Below are positions 27,986-38,779 of a stretch of 64,000 nucleotides of DNA, in pieces. How positions within the stretch are numbered: position 1 is the first letter of the stretch; the number at the start of each line of letters is the position of its first letter. The DNA is taken from positions 33,067,520-33,131,519 of the forward strand of contig OX387192.1 of NCBI GenBank assembly GCA_947561395.2, given 5' to 3'. The notes under the pieces are model-generated. The model made no database searches. It saw only the letters and a list, made by a program, of their open reading frames with translations, and was not told where the DNA came from. The stretch comes from Buxus sempervirens (Eukaryota > Streptophyta > Magnoliopsida > Buxales > Buxaceae). Made by a program: the position numbers and the translations under genes.

Positions 27986-28293
27986 TATATATTTGGTTTG
28001 GATTCTTTTGGTAAACCTACTGCATCCACTCTCTCACATGATGTATTCAAAGTCAAGAAGACGCGCCAACGGACGGGACAACCCCAGCGTGCGTAAGCCT
28101 CAAAGCGACACGCCGCCTTAATATTTACAATGGAGCCATGGTATCAAACCCTTGCGAGTCACTGAATGCCCTTCACCAGCAAGTCTCCGTCCCACGTGGC
28201 CTTGTTTGATTGCACGGTCATCGAGATTTCTTTTTCAAAGAGAATAAATTAATTCAATCTCTAATCACCACGCCGTCTTCTCTACTTCACCTT
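27986..28293. other. Intergenic region / bHLH 3' flank
   Basis: Nothing beyond the probable 3' UTR of the minus-strand bHLH gene is recognised. Confidence 0.4.
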
Positions 28294-29159
28294 CTACGCT
28301 TCCAGGAAACCGGAAGCCAGCTTCCTCTCAACTTCCACTAGAGCATTTCTTAGGGCTTTTTCCACCTCTGCAACCTCAATCTTTCCGAAATTAAGCATAA
28401 GCAAACAATTCCAACCAGAAGAAATCCAGATCAGTTACACGAGATTGCGAAATCAATGAAGTAATTTTAATTTCAAACCCAAATCAGAAGCCATTAATTA
28501 ATTAAACCTGGGATTCAATCTCCATTTCTGCTGAAAATTGCTGTTCAGAGAGCTCAGAATGGATCCTTCTCGCTTTCAATCCCATCTCTTTCAAGCACCG
28601 AAGAGCCCCTATCATCGAATCGATTGAAGAAGATGGACTCAATGTCCGTAACCGAACTGTAGCTGCCTCTACTCCGTCGCCTCTGTTATTCGCTTCCAAT
28701 TTCGACTGGAGCTCCTCGTTACGTCTCTGCAGCGCTTCTTTTATGCCTCTCAGCTCTCCTATCTGCAGAGCAGCCTCTTGAATAATGGAAATCTTGTCGT
28801 TCTGCAACATTAAAACATTAAAGGTTAACATTTACAAATCGTTCCAGATCGTGAAAATCAAAATTCCAAACCTTCGTTCCGGGGGGCATCAACGAATGCA
28901 GAGCTGAATAGTTCTGTCTCTGCTTTCCTCTCCTCAAACGCTCCTTGATCATGTGCCGATAACGGCCATCGCTCTCCGGCGCCATTGGAATCTTTCTCAA
29001 GATCTCTATCATCCTCTTATTCATACTTGGCCTGTTCGACGAGATTAATCTTCCAACGTGTCCCGTGTATCTAACAAAAGCACTTCGATTTACTGGGAGT
29101 GCCTCCAGAGCACAGAGCATCTCCATCTCCAACTCATGTTGGAGAAACTGATCAGCCAT
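28294..29159 (-). CDS. bHLH transcription factor, bHLH92-like
   Basis: The exons, in transcript order, are 29159-28872, 28801-28508 and 28374-28294, encoding 220 residues; both introns are GT-AG and phase 0. The basic region RYRHMIKERLRRGKQRQ carries H69, E73 and R77 in the H-E-R spacing used for E-box/G-box contact. Helix 1 (YSALHSLMP) is followed by an intron at GTK|NDK and then helix 2 (SIIQEAALQIGELRGIKEAL), which runs into a coiled, leucine- and glutamate-rich zipper-like stretch. The rest is an ACT-like C-terminus (TVRLRTLSPSSSIDSMIGAL, then VEKALRNALVEVERKL). Domain order, loop intron and the RHMIKER wording resemble Arabidopsis bHLH92, a salt/osmotic-stress-induced regulator; orthology is inferred. 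The reading frame is intact. Duplicated DNA begins about 240 bases upstream of its start codon. Confidence 0.88.
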
Positions 29160-29564
29160 TCTTCTGGGGTTCTATCGCTCCCCTCGTTGCTAGTTTCCTT
29201 GTCTCGCTAATTTTGAATTTCGGTTCCAAAGGTTGTTTCGACCGTTGTCATGGGACTTGGAGCTTAAATAGGACAGGACTGTGGAAGATGAAAACAAAGT
29301 CAAGCTCAGAAGGCCTACTTTTTTTTTTTGGTAGGATGCTCAGAAAGGCCTACTTAATTTCGCATATAAAACACGTGGTCAATTGATTGTGTGGCTTTTC
29401 GTTCAAATTTTCTTTTACTTCCAAGTCAGAAGAAATATTATTCTCGAAAAAGTAAAACAAAACGTGCATGATCGTCCTCCTCACGAGTTAAAATATTGCG
29501 GGATTTTGTCAGTAGCCTACATCCGGTGTATTGCACTGCGGTCAATTTCGAGTAAACGATAACG

Positions 29565-30420
29565 TTTGGTAACGCTTTTGTGTTTTTACTTTCAAAAACA
29601 AAAAATAAAAAAGTAATTTTTTACTTTTCAAAAGATCTTTTGTTGAAGTAAAACTGTTTAATAAACTTTTGCTTTGTTGTTAAAAAGCAACAAAGCATTT
29701 TTTGTAACTACAGTAGCATATAATTTGTTTTTATGCTATCATATAAAACTATATGATGCATTCTACTTAAAAATATACTTGACGTATATTGTAACGGGTT
29801 GAGCAATAATTGGGTCGGTTCAAATTGAATTTGTTTATTGGTGGGTTGGGAAAACCCAAAACCAAACCAAACCCAACTCACCAATAATCGAGTTCAACCC
29901 ACTAACCCGATTAAAATTTTTTATTTTTTAATTATAAAAAATACACCAATAAAAAATAACGTGAATTAGTCATACAATTTAGGATTAAAAGTGTCATTAT
30001 CAAGTTAAAACCGGTCATTATCGAGTTCAACGGGTCATTGTCAGGTTAAATGGATCATTATTGGATTAAGCGGGTCATTATCGGGTTAAACTGGTCATTA
30101 TCGTGTTAAACGGGTCATTATTGGGTTAGATTTGAATTGACCCGAATACGAATACGAATGGGTTACTAAATCCCCAACCCAAAGCCAACCCAACTATTAC
30201 ACGGGTCAACCTGAACCAGTTTATTCGGGTTGGATTGGACATGATGGGTCAATTTTTCCCGGTCTAGTTTTGTGTCGAGGGTTTTAGAAGCAAAAAAGTA
30301 AATTTATAGTTAAAGTGAGAAGCAACATTTCTTGAAAAGCAATGAAATTGCTTTTTGGCTTCTAATAAATTGCTTCACGTGTGTATAACCGAATAGCACT
30401 TCTGAAAAGTGTTACCAAAA
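29565..30420. mobile_element. Element with TTTGGTAACGCTTTT ends, present only in unit A
   Basis: The left end TTTGGTAACGCTTTTGTG and the inverse right end TTTGGTAACACTTTTCAG pair, followed inwards by AAAAGCAACAAAGC / GCTTTTTGGCTTC-type complementary text. Unit B lacks the whole block: its sequence passes directly from TGTGCAGCAAAAAGATACAA to CGTATGAGGTCTATC. The interior contains the seven-copy 20-bp repeat at 29992-30130. Superfamily not settled (hAT-like ends, no clear target duplication). The right end and its flank are duplicated once more at about 30473-30540. Confidence 0.65.
29992..30130. repeat. Seven-copy 20-bp tandem repeat (GGTCATTATCGGGTTAAACG)
   Basis: Successive imperfect copies of GGTCATTATCGGGTTAAACG are spaced 20 bases apart inside the unit-A-specific element. 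Confidence 0.85.
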
Positions 30421-30617
30421 TGTATGGGGTCTATCATGTCTCTCGTTGTACATTTTTTTGCTTTCGAAAGCGAAAAAGCACTTCTCAAAAGTGTTACCAA
30501 AATTTATGGGGTCTATCATGTTTCTCGTTGTACATCATCTGCAGCCAATGTGCACTTCAGACGATGTAAACTCTGTAATTTGCCACTGTATCTTAGGACA
30601 TGGGATCAAATTTGATA

Positions 30618-30804
30618 CAATTTTAGGCTGCATTGGTTCTTATTGTTGGAGTGCGATGTTACTACATGGAGCATCCCATGGTTAGGTTTTTTTTTTTCTT
30701 GTTGTAAATATTTTAAGCATGGCCCACTAAAAATAAAAACACTAAACGGTGCAATGCTCCATGTAACATCATCCTAATCTAAGAACCAATGTAGCCTAAA
30801 ATTG
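30618..30804. mobile_element. Foldback MITE shared by both duplication units (unit A copy)
   Basis: The left end CAATTTTAGGCTGCATTGGT and the inverse right end CAATTTTAGGCTACATTGGT pair, and inner arms (GCGATGTTACTACATGGAGC against GCTCCATGTAACATC) pair as well. The matching copy in unit B is at 37588-37774, so insertion preceded the duplication. Confidence 0.75.
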
Positions 30805-31558
30805 CAGGAGATTTCATCACTTTGAGGCGTTAAAGCCTTAAACAAAAACTACCTTACTATGATGACTTAGATAGAAACTAATTGGTGGTACGCGTGCACA
30901 TTACGCGTAAACAGAAAATAGTTTTACGTGTAATTTCCATTTCTATTTACGCGTAAATAGAAATTACACGTGCACATTACGCGTAAATAGAAACTAATTG
31001 GTGGTACACGTGCACACACACACTGGCCCGTTGGCCCGTAAGCACAGGAGGCATCTTCCGTTACCATTTGATGACCTCCATCATCCATGTGGTATTAGGT
31101 CCCATTTGGGAGACCAAACTATGAGAAAGTGTCTTGATATGAGTCGTTGAAGGTGAGGAAAGTTACAAGCACGTTCGCGTACGGGCCATGAGATCATAGT
31201 TAATCTTTGCCTTAGACAATACGATTACGTTTAAATATTTTTTTTATATCATTGGATTACTTCTACGCGTTTGTTATCCTAAAAGTGGTTGAAGAACCTA
31301 ACCACGTCTTGATATCCATGTGCGTAGTCAGAAAAAGTCGCTAGGGAGATAAACAAAATCTAAATAACTAAAATTTCTACTTGAGTATTCAAAATTTCAT
31401 TAATTTTAGATTTAGATCATTCAACTCTTTTAGACTTTAACATAAATGACATTTTTGCTCCTATATGAAAAAACTTTCTAAATTTTTTTACTTTACTCTA
31501 TTACAACTTGAATTATTATTTATCCAGGTATAAAGGGTTTGAAATTGTCTGCTAGTAA

Positions 31559-31700
31559 TGCAGTTTGAGTGAGATGCTATCACCTTTGACATCAGCATCT
31601 CCTAGCTAAATGTTTTTGGTGTTGAAAAACATCTTTCTTATTAAAAAAAAAAATTGTAATAGTGAGATGCTGTATGTGGCAACATCTCACTCAAATTGCA
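31559..31700. mobile_element. Foldback MITE with GAGTGAGATGCT ends (unit A copy)
   Basis: The left end TGCAGTTTGAGTGAGATGCT and the inverse right end TGCAATTTGAGTGAGATGTT pair over 20 bases. The unit B counterpart is 38641-38779, so it predates the duplication. Confidence 0.7.
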
Positions 31701-32450
31701 AGAGGATGTTGAATACGATTTCATCCTAAACAACATATTTGGAGTTTTGTTAATAATTCAAAGAAAACTAGCAGTAGTACTGCACTAGGGGGAACATTTA
31801 CAAACTACTTAACTTTTAAATAAGGTAATTGAGATGTTATGACAATTATACCCTTTTTATTAATGAATGTTAACAATGTAAGGAAGGGTTTTTTTTTAGG
31901 AAAGTTGCACGTTGCATTTGAGTTAAATATAGCCTAAGGGGCCTTCTTGAGTTAAATATAAGTATATATATATATATAATTTAATTAACGAAGGAGTTAT
32001 GTATAATTTTGTTAATCCCTTGCTCTCTTATTTTCTTTTGACCCTTTTTTTTAGTTTTTATTTAATTTTTTAAGAATTTATCAAATATTTCCTTCCAGAG
32101 AAACGAAAGAAGGCGAGCATTTCCCACACGAAGTCTTCCATTTCGGAAAGTCTCCCAAGAATTTATCAAATATTTCCTTCTACTTCTAGAGAAACGAAAG
32201 AAAGCGAGCATTCCCCCACACGAAGTCTTCCATTTCGGAAAGTCTCTCCCCATGTTTTTGGGCGCCATTGTTAACAGAACAGAACCGTAAACTCTCTAGG
32301 GCTTGATATAGGCTAGGGTTAGGGTTTTCCGCATCTCCATTTTCTCTGTTTCTTATTCTGTTGAATTTTGTGATCGTTCTCATTCATCCAGCGTCAGCAG
32401 TAGATTCAGATCCAGCACCAGAGAAATCCACCGTTAAGGTCTCCGCCGGA
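31701..32450 (+). promoter_or_regulatory. PRA1 copy A promoter and leader
   Basis: No other gene is seen. A TA dinucleotide tract at about 31962-31978 and a 70-80-base local duplication (CGAAAGAA-GCGAGCATT-CCCACACGAAGTCTTCC at about 32103 and 32193) precede the leader. GGCTAGGGTTAGGGTTTTCC (about 32311-32330) is a telo-box pair on the minus strand. From 32361 to the ATG at 32451 the frame is open in both gene copies but has no ATG. Confidence 0.5.
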
Positions 32451-33038
32451 ATGCCGACGACGGCGCCGACAAGTTCCGGAACTGCCCCTCCGGCGCTACC
32501 TTCGAGTTCGAACTCTGGAATTGAATTCATTTCCCGTGCGAAAGAGAGAGGGAAAGCTGTTTTTGCAACACGACGTCCATGGAGAGAACTCGTAGATCCA
32601 TCTGCTTTTGCTCGTCCATACAGCTACGGCGAAGCTATGGTGCGTATCAGGCGAAATATCAGCCACTTTCGAGTTAATTACGCTACAAACGTGTATCTTA
32701 TATTGCTTTTTAGCCTTTCGTGGCATCCAGCTGCGTCAATGATGGTGTTCTTGGTCGTGTTCGTGTATGTGGGTTGGCTCCATCTGTACTTCTTCCGCAG
32801 TGAACCACTGGTGGTGTTTAATCAAACAATTGATGATCGTGTTGTTCAACTTGTTCTGGCTGTGTTGAGCGTTATTACAATAGTGAGCCTGGTTCTCACT
32901 CATGTCGGGTTGAATGTTTTGGTCTCTCTTATAATTGGCACCGTGTTGGTTGGGTTGCATGCCGTTTTTAGGATGACCGATGATGTATTTCTTGATGAGC
33001 AGGAAGCCGCTACTGAGGGATTGCTTTCAGTTGTGTAG
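32451..33038 (+). CDS. PRA1 family protein (prenylated Rab acceptor), copy A
   Basis: Intronless, 195 residues. The core is [13 protein letters not shown]-type N-terminal sequence leading to [16 protein letters not shown], the PRA1 signature, then [13 protein letters not shown], four hydrophobic membrane segments in two pairs, and the C-terminal [19 protein letters not shown]. It matches plant PRA1.B-type proteins, small ER/Golgi/endosomal membrane proteins that bind prenylated Rab GTPases in vesicle traffic. ATG at 32451 is chosen as the first in-frame ATG; it begins MPTTAPT, like other PRA1.B N-termini. Compared with copy B (39899-40501) it has small in-frame insertions in the membrane region (HPAASMM for [14 protein letters not shown] for [16 protein letters not shown] for RVVLAVL). 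A 2-bp deletion near 33034 ends the protein at LLSVV, removing an 11-residue tail. It may be expressed but diverging. Confidence 0.88.
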   Translation: MPTTAPTSSGTAPPALPSSSNSGIEFISRAKERGKAVFATRRPWRELVDPSAFARPYSYGEAMVRIRRNISHFRVNYATNVYLILLFSLSWHPAASMMVFLVVFVYVGWLHLYFFRSEPLVVFNQTIDDRVVQLVLAVLSVITIVSLVLTHVGLNVLVSLIIGTVLVGLHAVFRMTDDVFLDEQEAATEGLLSVV

Positions 33039-33676
33039 TCCGATCAGGGGAAGTTATACCCGTATTTGAATATGGTCACAGTTGAATTGGGTTTATGCTT
33101 GGGGTATTGAGTTCTGATTATTTGTTGTTTCGGAATTCATGTTAAAGAAAGTGTTGAGCTGATGTAACAGGTTCAGGTTTGAATATGTGAAATTTTCTGC
33201 TTCATATCTTATGCACCTGGCCAGAGGATTGTTCAAGGATTTTATTTGCAACGGTTCCATAACACACCATCCAATAGAGCTGATGAGATTTGGTCGACTT
33301 GATCCTGTACTCTTTGCCCTTGATTCTGATTTTTACTAAGGTTTTTTCTTACTTTTCTTTTTGCCTTTTTTTCGTGTGTTGATGGGTTATGAAGTTTTAC
33401 CTTTAGAGCTCAGAATTATTGTATATCTGTTTTGAGATGTACAACCACATTGAAACAAACGTTGTTGTATTCGTTGCCGATGAGAGGATATTATTCTTAA
33501 CTTCTTTGTAAAATCTGAGTCAGACAATAATGATCTCAATGATGTGATGCGTGTGTATTCTTTACTTCTATGTCGAAGAGTGATAGGTATCTTTTTTTGT
33601 TCAGCATAAATTACTTTGTGCTGAAAAAAACTTATGTTTTTTTTTGGTAATGTGAAAAAGAAAAAAAAAACTTCTA
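33039..33676. other. PRA1 copy A 3' flank
   Basis: 3' UTR and downstream sequence, closely matching 40502-41060 in unit B. No gene is recognised; the antisense frame at 33387-33746 is a shadow. Confidence 0.5.
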
Positions 33677-34813
33677 CACTACAAAAATGAGGAGAATTAG
33701 CGACGCTTTTTAGCGGCGGTAACCAAATTCCCGCCGCTAAAAGCACTATTACCGGCGGTAAAAGAACTTCCCGCCCTAAAAATTATTTTCGCGCGAAAAA
33801 TCGATGGCGCGACTTTTTTCGGCGCGAAATAGCTTTTAGCGGCGGTAGCTACCGCCGCTATATTAAGTTTGCCGGCGGTAACATAACTACCGCCGGCAAC
33901 AAGTTGGCGGGAAGTTCCCGCGAAGACTTTTAGCGGCGGTAATCTAATTCCCGCCCCTAAAAGAGGCCTTTTTGGGGCGGTAAAGCCATTTCTTAAAAAA
34001 ACAAAAATTACTTTTAGCGGCGGGAATCAGATTACCGCCGCTAAAAGAGGGCTTTTAGGGGCTGTAAATAGGTTACCGCCCCTAAAAGCCATTTATTAAA
34101 AAACAAAAATCACTTTTAGCGGCGGGAATTATATTACCGCCGCTAAAAGTGGACTTTTAAAAAATGTAAACTTTTTACCTGCGGTTTTTCCGACCGCCGG
34201 TAAAACTGAATTAAAACAGGTTTTACCGGCGGTTAACCGCCGGTAAATAAGTTAGTCATTTTTTTGGAAAATTGAGCTGGAGATATTGAGAGACTTTTAG
34301 GGGCGGGAATTTATTACCGCCGGTAAAAGCAAAAGCGGGAAATTTTCCCGCATCCTAAATCAAATGAATTTCTTTTAACTTTTAGCGGCGGTAATTACCG
34401 CCGCTAAAAGTTAAAGCGCCAAATTTGAAATTTTATTCGACTTTTAGCGGCGGTAATTTGTTACCGCCGCTAAAAGTCTCTTCTATATATACGACCCGAA
34501 CCTCTTCTTCTTCCCCTTAAATTTTTCTTCTTATCTTTTTCTTCTTATCTCTCTCTCTCTACAGGTATGTATTTTTCTTTTTATTTATATTTTCTTTTCT
34601 CTTTTGTAAAATTATTCTCTCACTAACATCCTAGTTTTTCTCTCTCTACAGGTTTCACTCTCTCTCTATCTCTCTTTCTCTCTCTCTCTTTCTCAAACTC
34701 TCTCTATCCCTATCTCCTTCTCTCTTTCTCTCTCTATCTCTATCTCTATCTCTCTTTCTCAAACCCTATCTCCTTCTCTCTTTCTCTTTCTCAAACTCTC
34801 TCTATCCCTATCT

Positions 34814-34885
<72 letters not shown>

Positions 34886-35185
34886 TGCCGAATGGCAGCA
34901 GAATTTTTTTTTATTTTTTTAATATGTTTTTAGCGGCGGTAATTTACCGCCGCTAAAAACCATTATACTGTTTTTTTTTATTTTTTTTATTTTTTTTACC
35001 GGCGGTATTATTCCGCCGGTAATGGCTTAGAAATAGCGGCGGTAAGCAAATTACCGCCGCTAAAACCTTTACCGTCAGCATTTTTTGCGACGGGAGACCT
35101 TACCGCCGGTAATGGTATTACCGGCGGTAATTGTATGTTTACCGGCGGTACCCTACCGCCGGTAAAAACCTGTTTTTTTGTAGTG
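33677..35185. mobile_element. Non-autonomous CACTA transposon, unit A
   Basis: It begins CACTACAAAAATGAGGAG and ends GTTTTTTTGTAGTG, flanked by CTA (33674-33676) and CTA (35186-35188). Unit B has the empty site (CTTCTGTTGCAATTC), which confirms the insertion. Both flanks carry many copies of GGCGGTAA / TTACCGCC, often as inverted pairs (TTTTAGCGGCGGTAA and TTACCGCCGCTAAAAG): typical CACTA subterminal transposase-binding repeats. The middle holds a TATA-like TATATATA at about 34484-34491, a pyrimidine-rich leader-like stretch, CAG|GTATGT-like splice text, and a long CT microsatellite. No transposase remains in 1509 bp. The element probably derives by internal deletion from an autonomous parent, keeping its promoter end. 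Confidence 0.93.
34812..34882. repeat. (CT)n microsatellite inside the CACTA element
   Basis: An almost uninterrupted CT dinucleotide run of about 70 bases, preceded by 150 bases of imperfect CTCTCTTTCTC repeats. The related element in unit B has a shorter C-run plus CT run at 37041-37075. Confidence 0.95.
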
Positions 35186-36258
35186 CTATTGCAATTCTTG
35201 TGTAGAGCAGAAGAATTTAATGCGAGTGCAAAAAAGCTATGACCATTTATTTTACTTTTGGCATAAATTGATTACATTTTTTATATGTTTATATCATTTT
35301 TGTTCCCATTCTTCATACCAGTAGTGTGCACGTGCAGAACTGCACGTAGGGGAGGGAACAATTGTAGGGTTTCAATTTAAAAGTGGAAGGTGGTTGTGAT
35401 AGTTATATGTTTGGACTGTTTTAATTGGGGAGGGTAATATTTGTAAAAAAGAAAAAAGAGAAACCAGAATCTGGGGCGAATATTCCCCCTTCTTCCCTTT
35501 ATTAATAGTATAGATGAATGCGGAGTTATATTTTTTACTCCTTTGTGCACTTTCATTTTGATACATTCTTATTGAATGATATTTGGATCGATGATGCTTC
35601 CATAAGAGCCTGCTTTCTTTGTATGCTTGCATGTGTGTGTGTTTCCCTTACCTTATCTTGGCTTAGCATAGTTAAAGCAGGTCATTTTTATAGTACTTGA
35701 TATGCGTGGTGTCAAAGCAATATTCCTTCAGTGATGATCTAGAGGTGTTGTTTGGCTGCATTATTGCAATACTACTTTGGAATAGCTAGATTTTTGACCT
35801 TCTGTTAGACCCTTTGTTCCAAATGATATTCTAAGCTAGGTAGTTTTTGGCAACTAGAAAGCAAGTTTACTTTGTGTAATATGGTTTTGTTGAAGATGTT
35901 GAGGTAGATAACAGTAGAAACTAAGGCGTCATTTGCTGGGGCTTCTGGTTTCTGGATTCTACCAGAATCCAAAAACCAAGGTCCATTAAGTTGTTTGGTA
36001 GGGTTTTTGAAAGTTCGATTCTAAAAGCAGATGATAAAATCTACCCAAAAACCAAAATCATTTTGTTCAAATTTTCTTCTACTTCCAAGCCCGAAGAAAT
36101 GTTCTCGAAAAAGTAAGACAAAACGTGTATCAGTTAAAATATTTGCGGGATTTTGACTGCAGCGGACAATAGGTGTGTTGCACTGCAATCAATGTGCAGC
36201 AAAAAGATACAACGTATGAGGTCTATCATGTCTCTCGCTGTACATTGGTTACAATCAA
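35186..36258. other. Unit A 3' part, duplication junction and start of unit B
   Basis: No gene. Bases 35186-36056 align with 41059-41735. 35935-36058 is the left part of a Tourist-like MITE cut by the duplication junction. 36059-36258 aligns with 29398-29565 and 30420-30540. Confidence 0.6.
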
Positions 36259-37043
36259 CACTACAAAAACAAGGGGAATTAGCGATAGGCTTTTAGTGGC
36301 GGTAAGCAAATTTCGCAGCTAAAAACACTATTACCAACGGTAAAGACACTTTCTACCCCTAAAAATTAATATATCCTTTTTTCCGCACGAAAAACCTATG
36401 ATGCAAGTTTTTTGAGCGTGAAATATTCTTTAGCGGCGGTAGTTCCCGCCGCTATATTAAGTTTTACCGGCAGTAGGTAGCTTACCGCCAGTAAAAAGTT
36501 GGTGGGAAACTCCCGCCAAATAAAAAGTTGTTTCTAGCGGTAAGGGGCCGTCGGTAACAATACTTTTAGCGGCGGTAACATCATTACCATCCTTAAAAGG
36601 GGATTTTTATCGGCAGTAAACTAACTATGGCCCCTAAAAGGGCCCTTTTTACCGGCGGTAAGCTAACTACCGCCCCTAAAAGGCCATCTCCGTTTAGAAA
36701 TAAGACTCAACTTACCGCCGCTAAAAGTCCTTTTCGTTTTTTTAAAATAAAACAAGCATTACTTAGAACTTAGAAGGAGGAAAATGAAAGAAATAAAACT
36801 CGACTTTTAGTGGCAGTAAATTACCGCCGCTAAAAGTAAGAGCGCCATTTTCAAATTTATTTTGGCTTGTAGGCGCGGTAAAAGTCGACTTTTAGGAGCG
36901 GTATCGTACCTACCGCCGGTAAAAGTCGACTCTACATATACCAGCCGAGTCTCTTCTTCTTCACTTGTCTTTTTCTCTTTTCTTCTTCACTTGTCTTTTT
37001 CTCTTCAACTAAAGGTATGTTTCACTAACCTACTCACTCTCCC

Positions 37044-37074
<31 letters not shown>

Positions 37075-37522
37075 AGTATGTATGCTGCCAAAGGACAGTA
37101 GAAATTTTTTTTATTTTTTAATATTATTTTTAGCAGCAGTACTTCCCGCCGCTAAAAATCGTGATGTTATTTTTTTATTTTTTAAATATTATTTTTAGCG
37201 GCGGTAATTTCCGCCGGTGAAGTCGTTATGTTATTTTTTTTATTTTTTAAATACCATTTTTAGTGTCGGTAATTCCTGCCGGTAATGAGCAATGGATAGC
37301 GGCAGTAAGTTACCGCCGGCAATGATCAAGCAATAGCAGCGGTAAGTTACCGCCAGTAATGAGCAAGCAATAGCAGTGGTAGCTTTTTTACCGCCACTAT
37401 AACCTTTAGTGATGGCATCTTTTAGGGCAAAAGGGGTTACCGCTGAAAATATTTTTACCGGCGGTAAATGTGTTTTTACCGGCGGTAGCTTACCGCCGAT
37501 AAAAGCATCCTTTTTTGTAGTG
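36259..37522. mobile_element. Non-autonomous CACTA transposon, unit B
   Basis: It begins CACTACAAAAACAAGGGG and ends CCTTTTTTGTAGTG, with CAA duplications (36256-36258 and 37523-37525). It has the same GGCGGTAA / TTACCGCC subterminal repeats, TATA-like CTACATATACC near 36930, pyrimidine-rich leader and GGTATGT text as the unit A element, so it belongs to the same family, but it is shorter (1264 bp) and more diverged inside. Unit A has no element at the matching site (about 30540-30550). Confidence 0.92.
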
Positions 37523-37587
37523 CAATGTGCATTTCAAACGATGTAAACTCTGTAATTTGCCACTAGGACATGAGATTAAATGTGATA

Positions 37588-37774
37588 CAATTTTAGGCTC
37601 CATTGGTTCTTACTCTTGGAGCGTGATGTTACTTAGATGGAGTATCCTATGGTTAGTTTTTTTTTTCGTTGTCGTAAATGCTTTACATGGGCCCCACATA
37701 AAATAAAAACACTAAACAATGCGATGCTCCATGTAGCATCATACTAATCTAAGAACCAATGTAGCCTAAAATTG
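37588..37774. mobile_element. Foldback MITE shared by both units (unit B copy)
   Basis: Counterpart of 30618-30804, with the same CAATTTTAGGCT ends. Confidence 0.75.
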
Positions 37775-37859
37775 CAGGAGATTTCATCACTTTGAAACGT
37801 TAAAGCCTTAAACAAAAACTACCTCACTATGAGGAGATGACATCATCTATAATGAAAGC

Positions 37860-38024
37860 CTGAATTGTACAGCAGTTGAAGTGGGATGCTTCCACATGTA
37901 ACATCCCATGGTTAATGATTTTCACCTTTTATAATTGCTTTATGTGGGGCCTACTTAAAAATTCATTAACCATGAGATGCATCGACGTGGAAGCATCCCA
38001 TTTCAATTATAGTAAGCAATTCAG
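37860..38024. mobile_element. Foldback MITE present only in unit B
   Basis: The left end CTGAATTGTACAGCAGTTGA and the inverse right end CTGAATTGCTTACTATAATT pair, continuing through TTGAA-TGGGATGCTTCCA. Unit A runs from CTACCTTACTATGATGACTT straight to AGATAGAAACTAATTGG and lacks it. Confidence 0.7.
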
Positions 38025-38640
38025 AAAAAAAGTATAGACGATTTGGTTCCCACTGTGAGGGCTTAAATAGAAACTAATTGGTGGTACAGGTGCGCACACA
38101 CACTGGCCCGTAGGCACAGGAGGCATCTTCCGTGACCATTTGATGACCTCCATTATCCATGTGGTATTAGGTTAGGTCCCACTTGGGAGACCAAACTATG
38201 AGAAAGTGTCTTGATATGAGTTGTTGAAGAGGAGGAAAGTTACAAGCACGTTCGCGTATGGGCCATGAGATCATAGTTAATCTTTGCCTTAGACAATACG
38301 ATTACATTTAAATATTTTTTTTACATCATTGGATTACTCCCAGGTGTTTGTTTTGTTTTCCTAAAAGTGGTTGAAGAACCTAACCGCGTCATGATATCCG
38401 TGTGCGTGGTCAGAAAAAGTTGCCAGGGAGATAAACAAAATCTAAATAACTAAAATTTCTAATTGAGTATTCAAAATTTTATTAATTTTAGATTTATATC
38501 ATTCAACTCTTCTAGACTTCAACATTTGTGACATTTTTGCTCCTATATGAAACAATTTCTAAATTTTTTTTACTTTACCCTATTACAACTTGAATTATTA
38601 TTTAGACAGGTATAAAGGGTTTGAAATTGTCTGCTAGTAA

Positions 38641-38779
38641 CGCAATTTGAGTGAGATGCTACCACCTTTGACATCGACATCTCCTAGCTAAATGTTTTTG
38701 GTGTTGAAAACCATCTTTCTTATTAAAAAAATTTATAATAGTGAGATGCTGTATGTGACAACATCTCGCTCAAATTGCA
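38641..38779. mobile_element. Foldback MITE with GAGTGAGATGCT ends (unit B copy)
   Basis: Counterpart of 31559-31700. Confidence 0.7.

Larger units (their letters stand above)
29398..36058. repeat. Tandem duplication, unit A (contains PRA1 copy A)
   Basis: Unit A aligns with unit B (36059-41735) from the GTTCAAATTTTCTT word at about 29400 (matching 36065) to ACCCAAAAACCAAAATC at about 36056 (matching 41735). Apart from transposon insertions the two run collinear, including promoter, PRA1 gene and 3' flank. Unit-specific insertions in A are the element at 29565-30420, a small local duplication at 30890-30990 and the CACTA at 33677-35185. Shared older MITEs are at 30618-30804 and 31559-31700. 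The right end stops inside a Tourist-like MITE (35935-36058) that is complete in unit B. Confidence 0.9.

Noticed and set aside
33677-35185. CRISPR-like array or satellite, from the many GGCGGTAA repeats
   Set aside because: Repeats are irregularly spaced and in both orientations inside CACTA termini with target duplications, as expected for transposase-binding sites; the genome is a plant.
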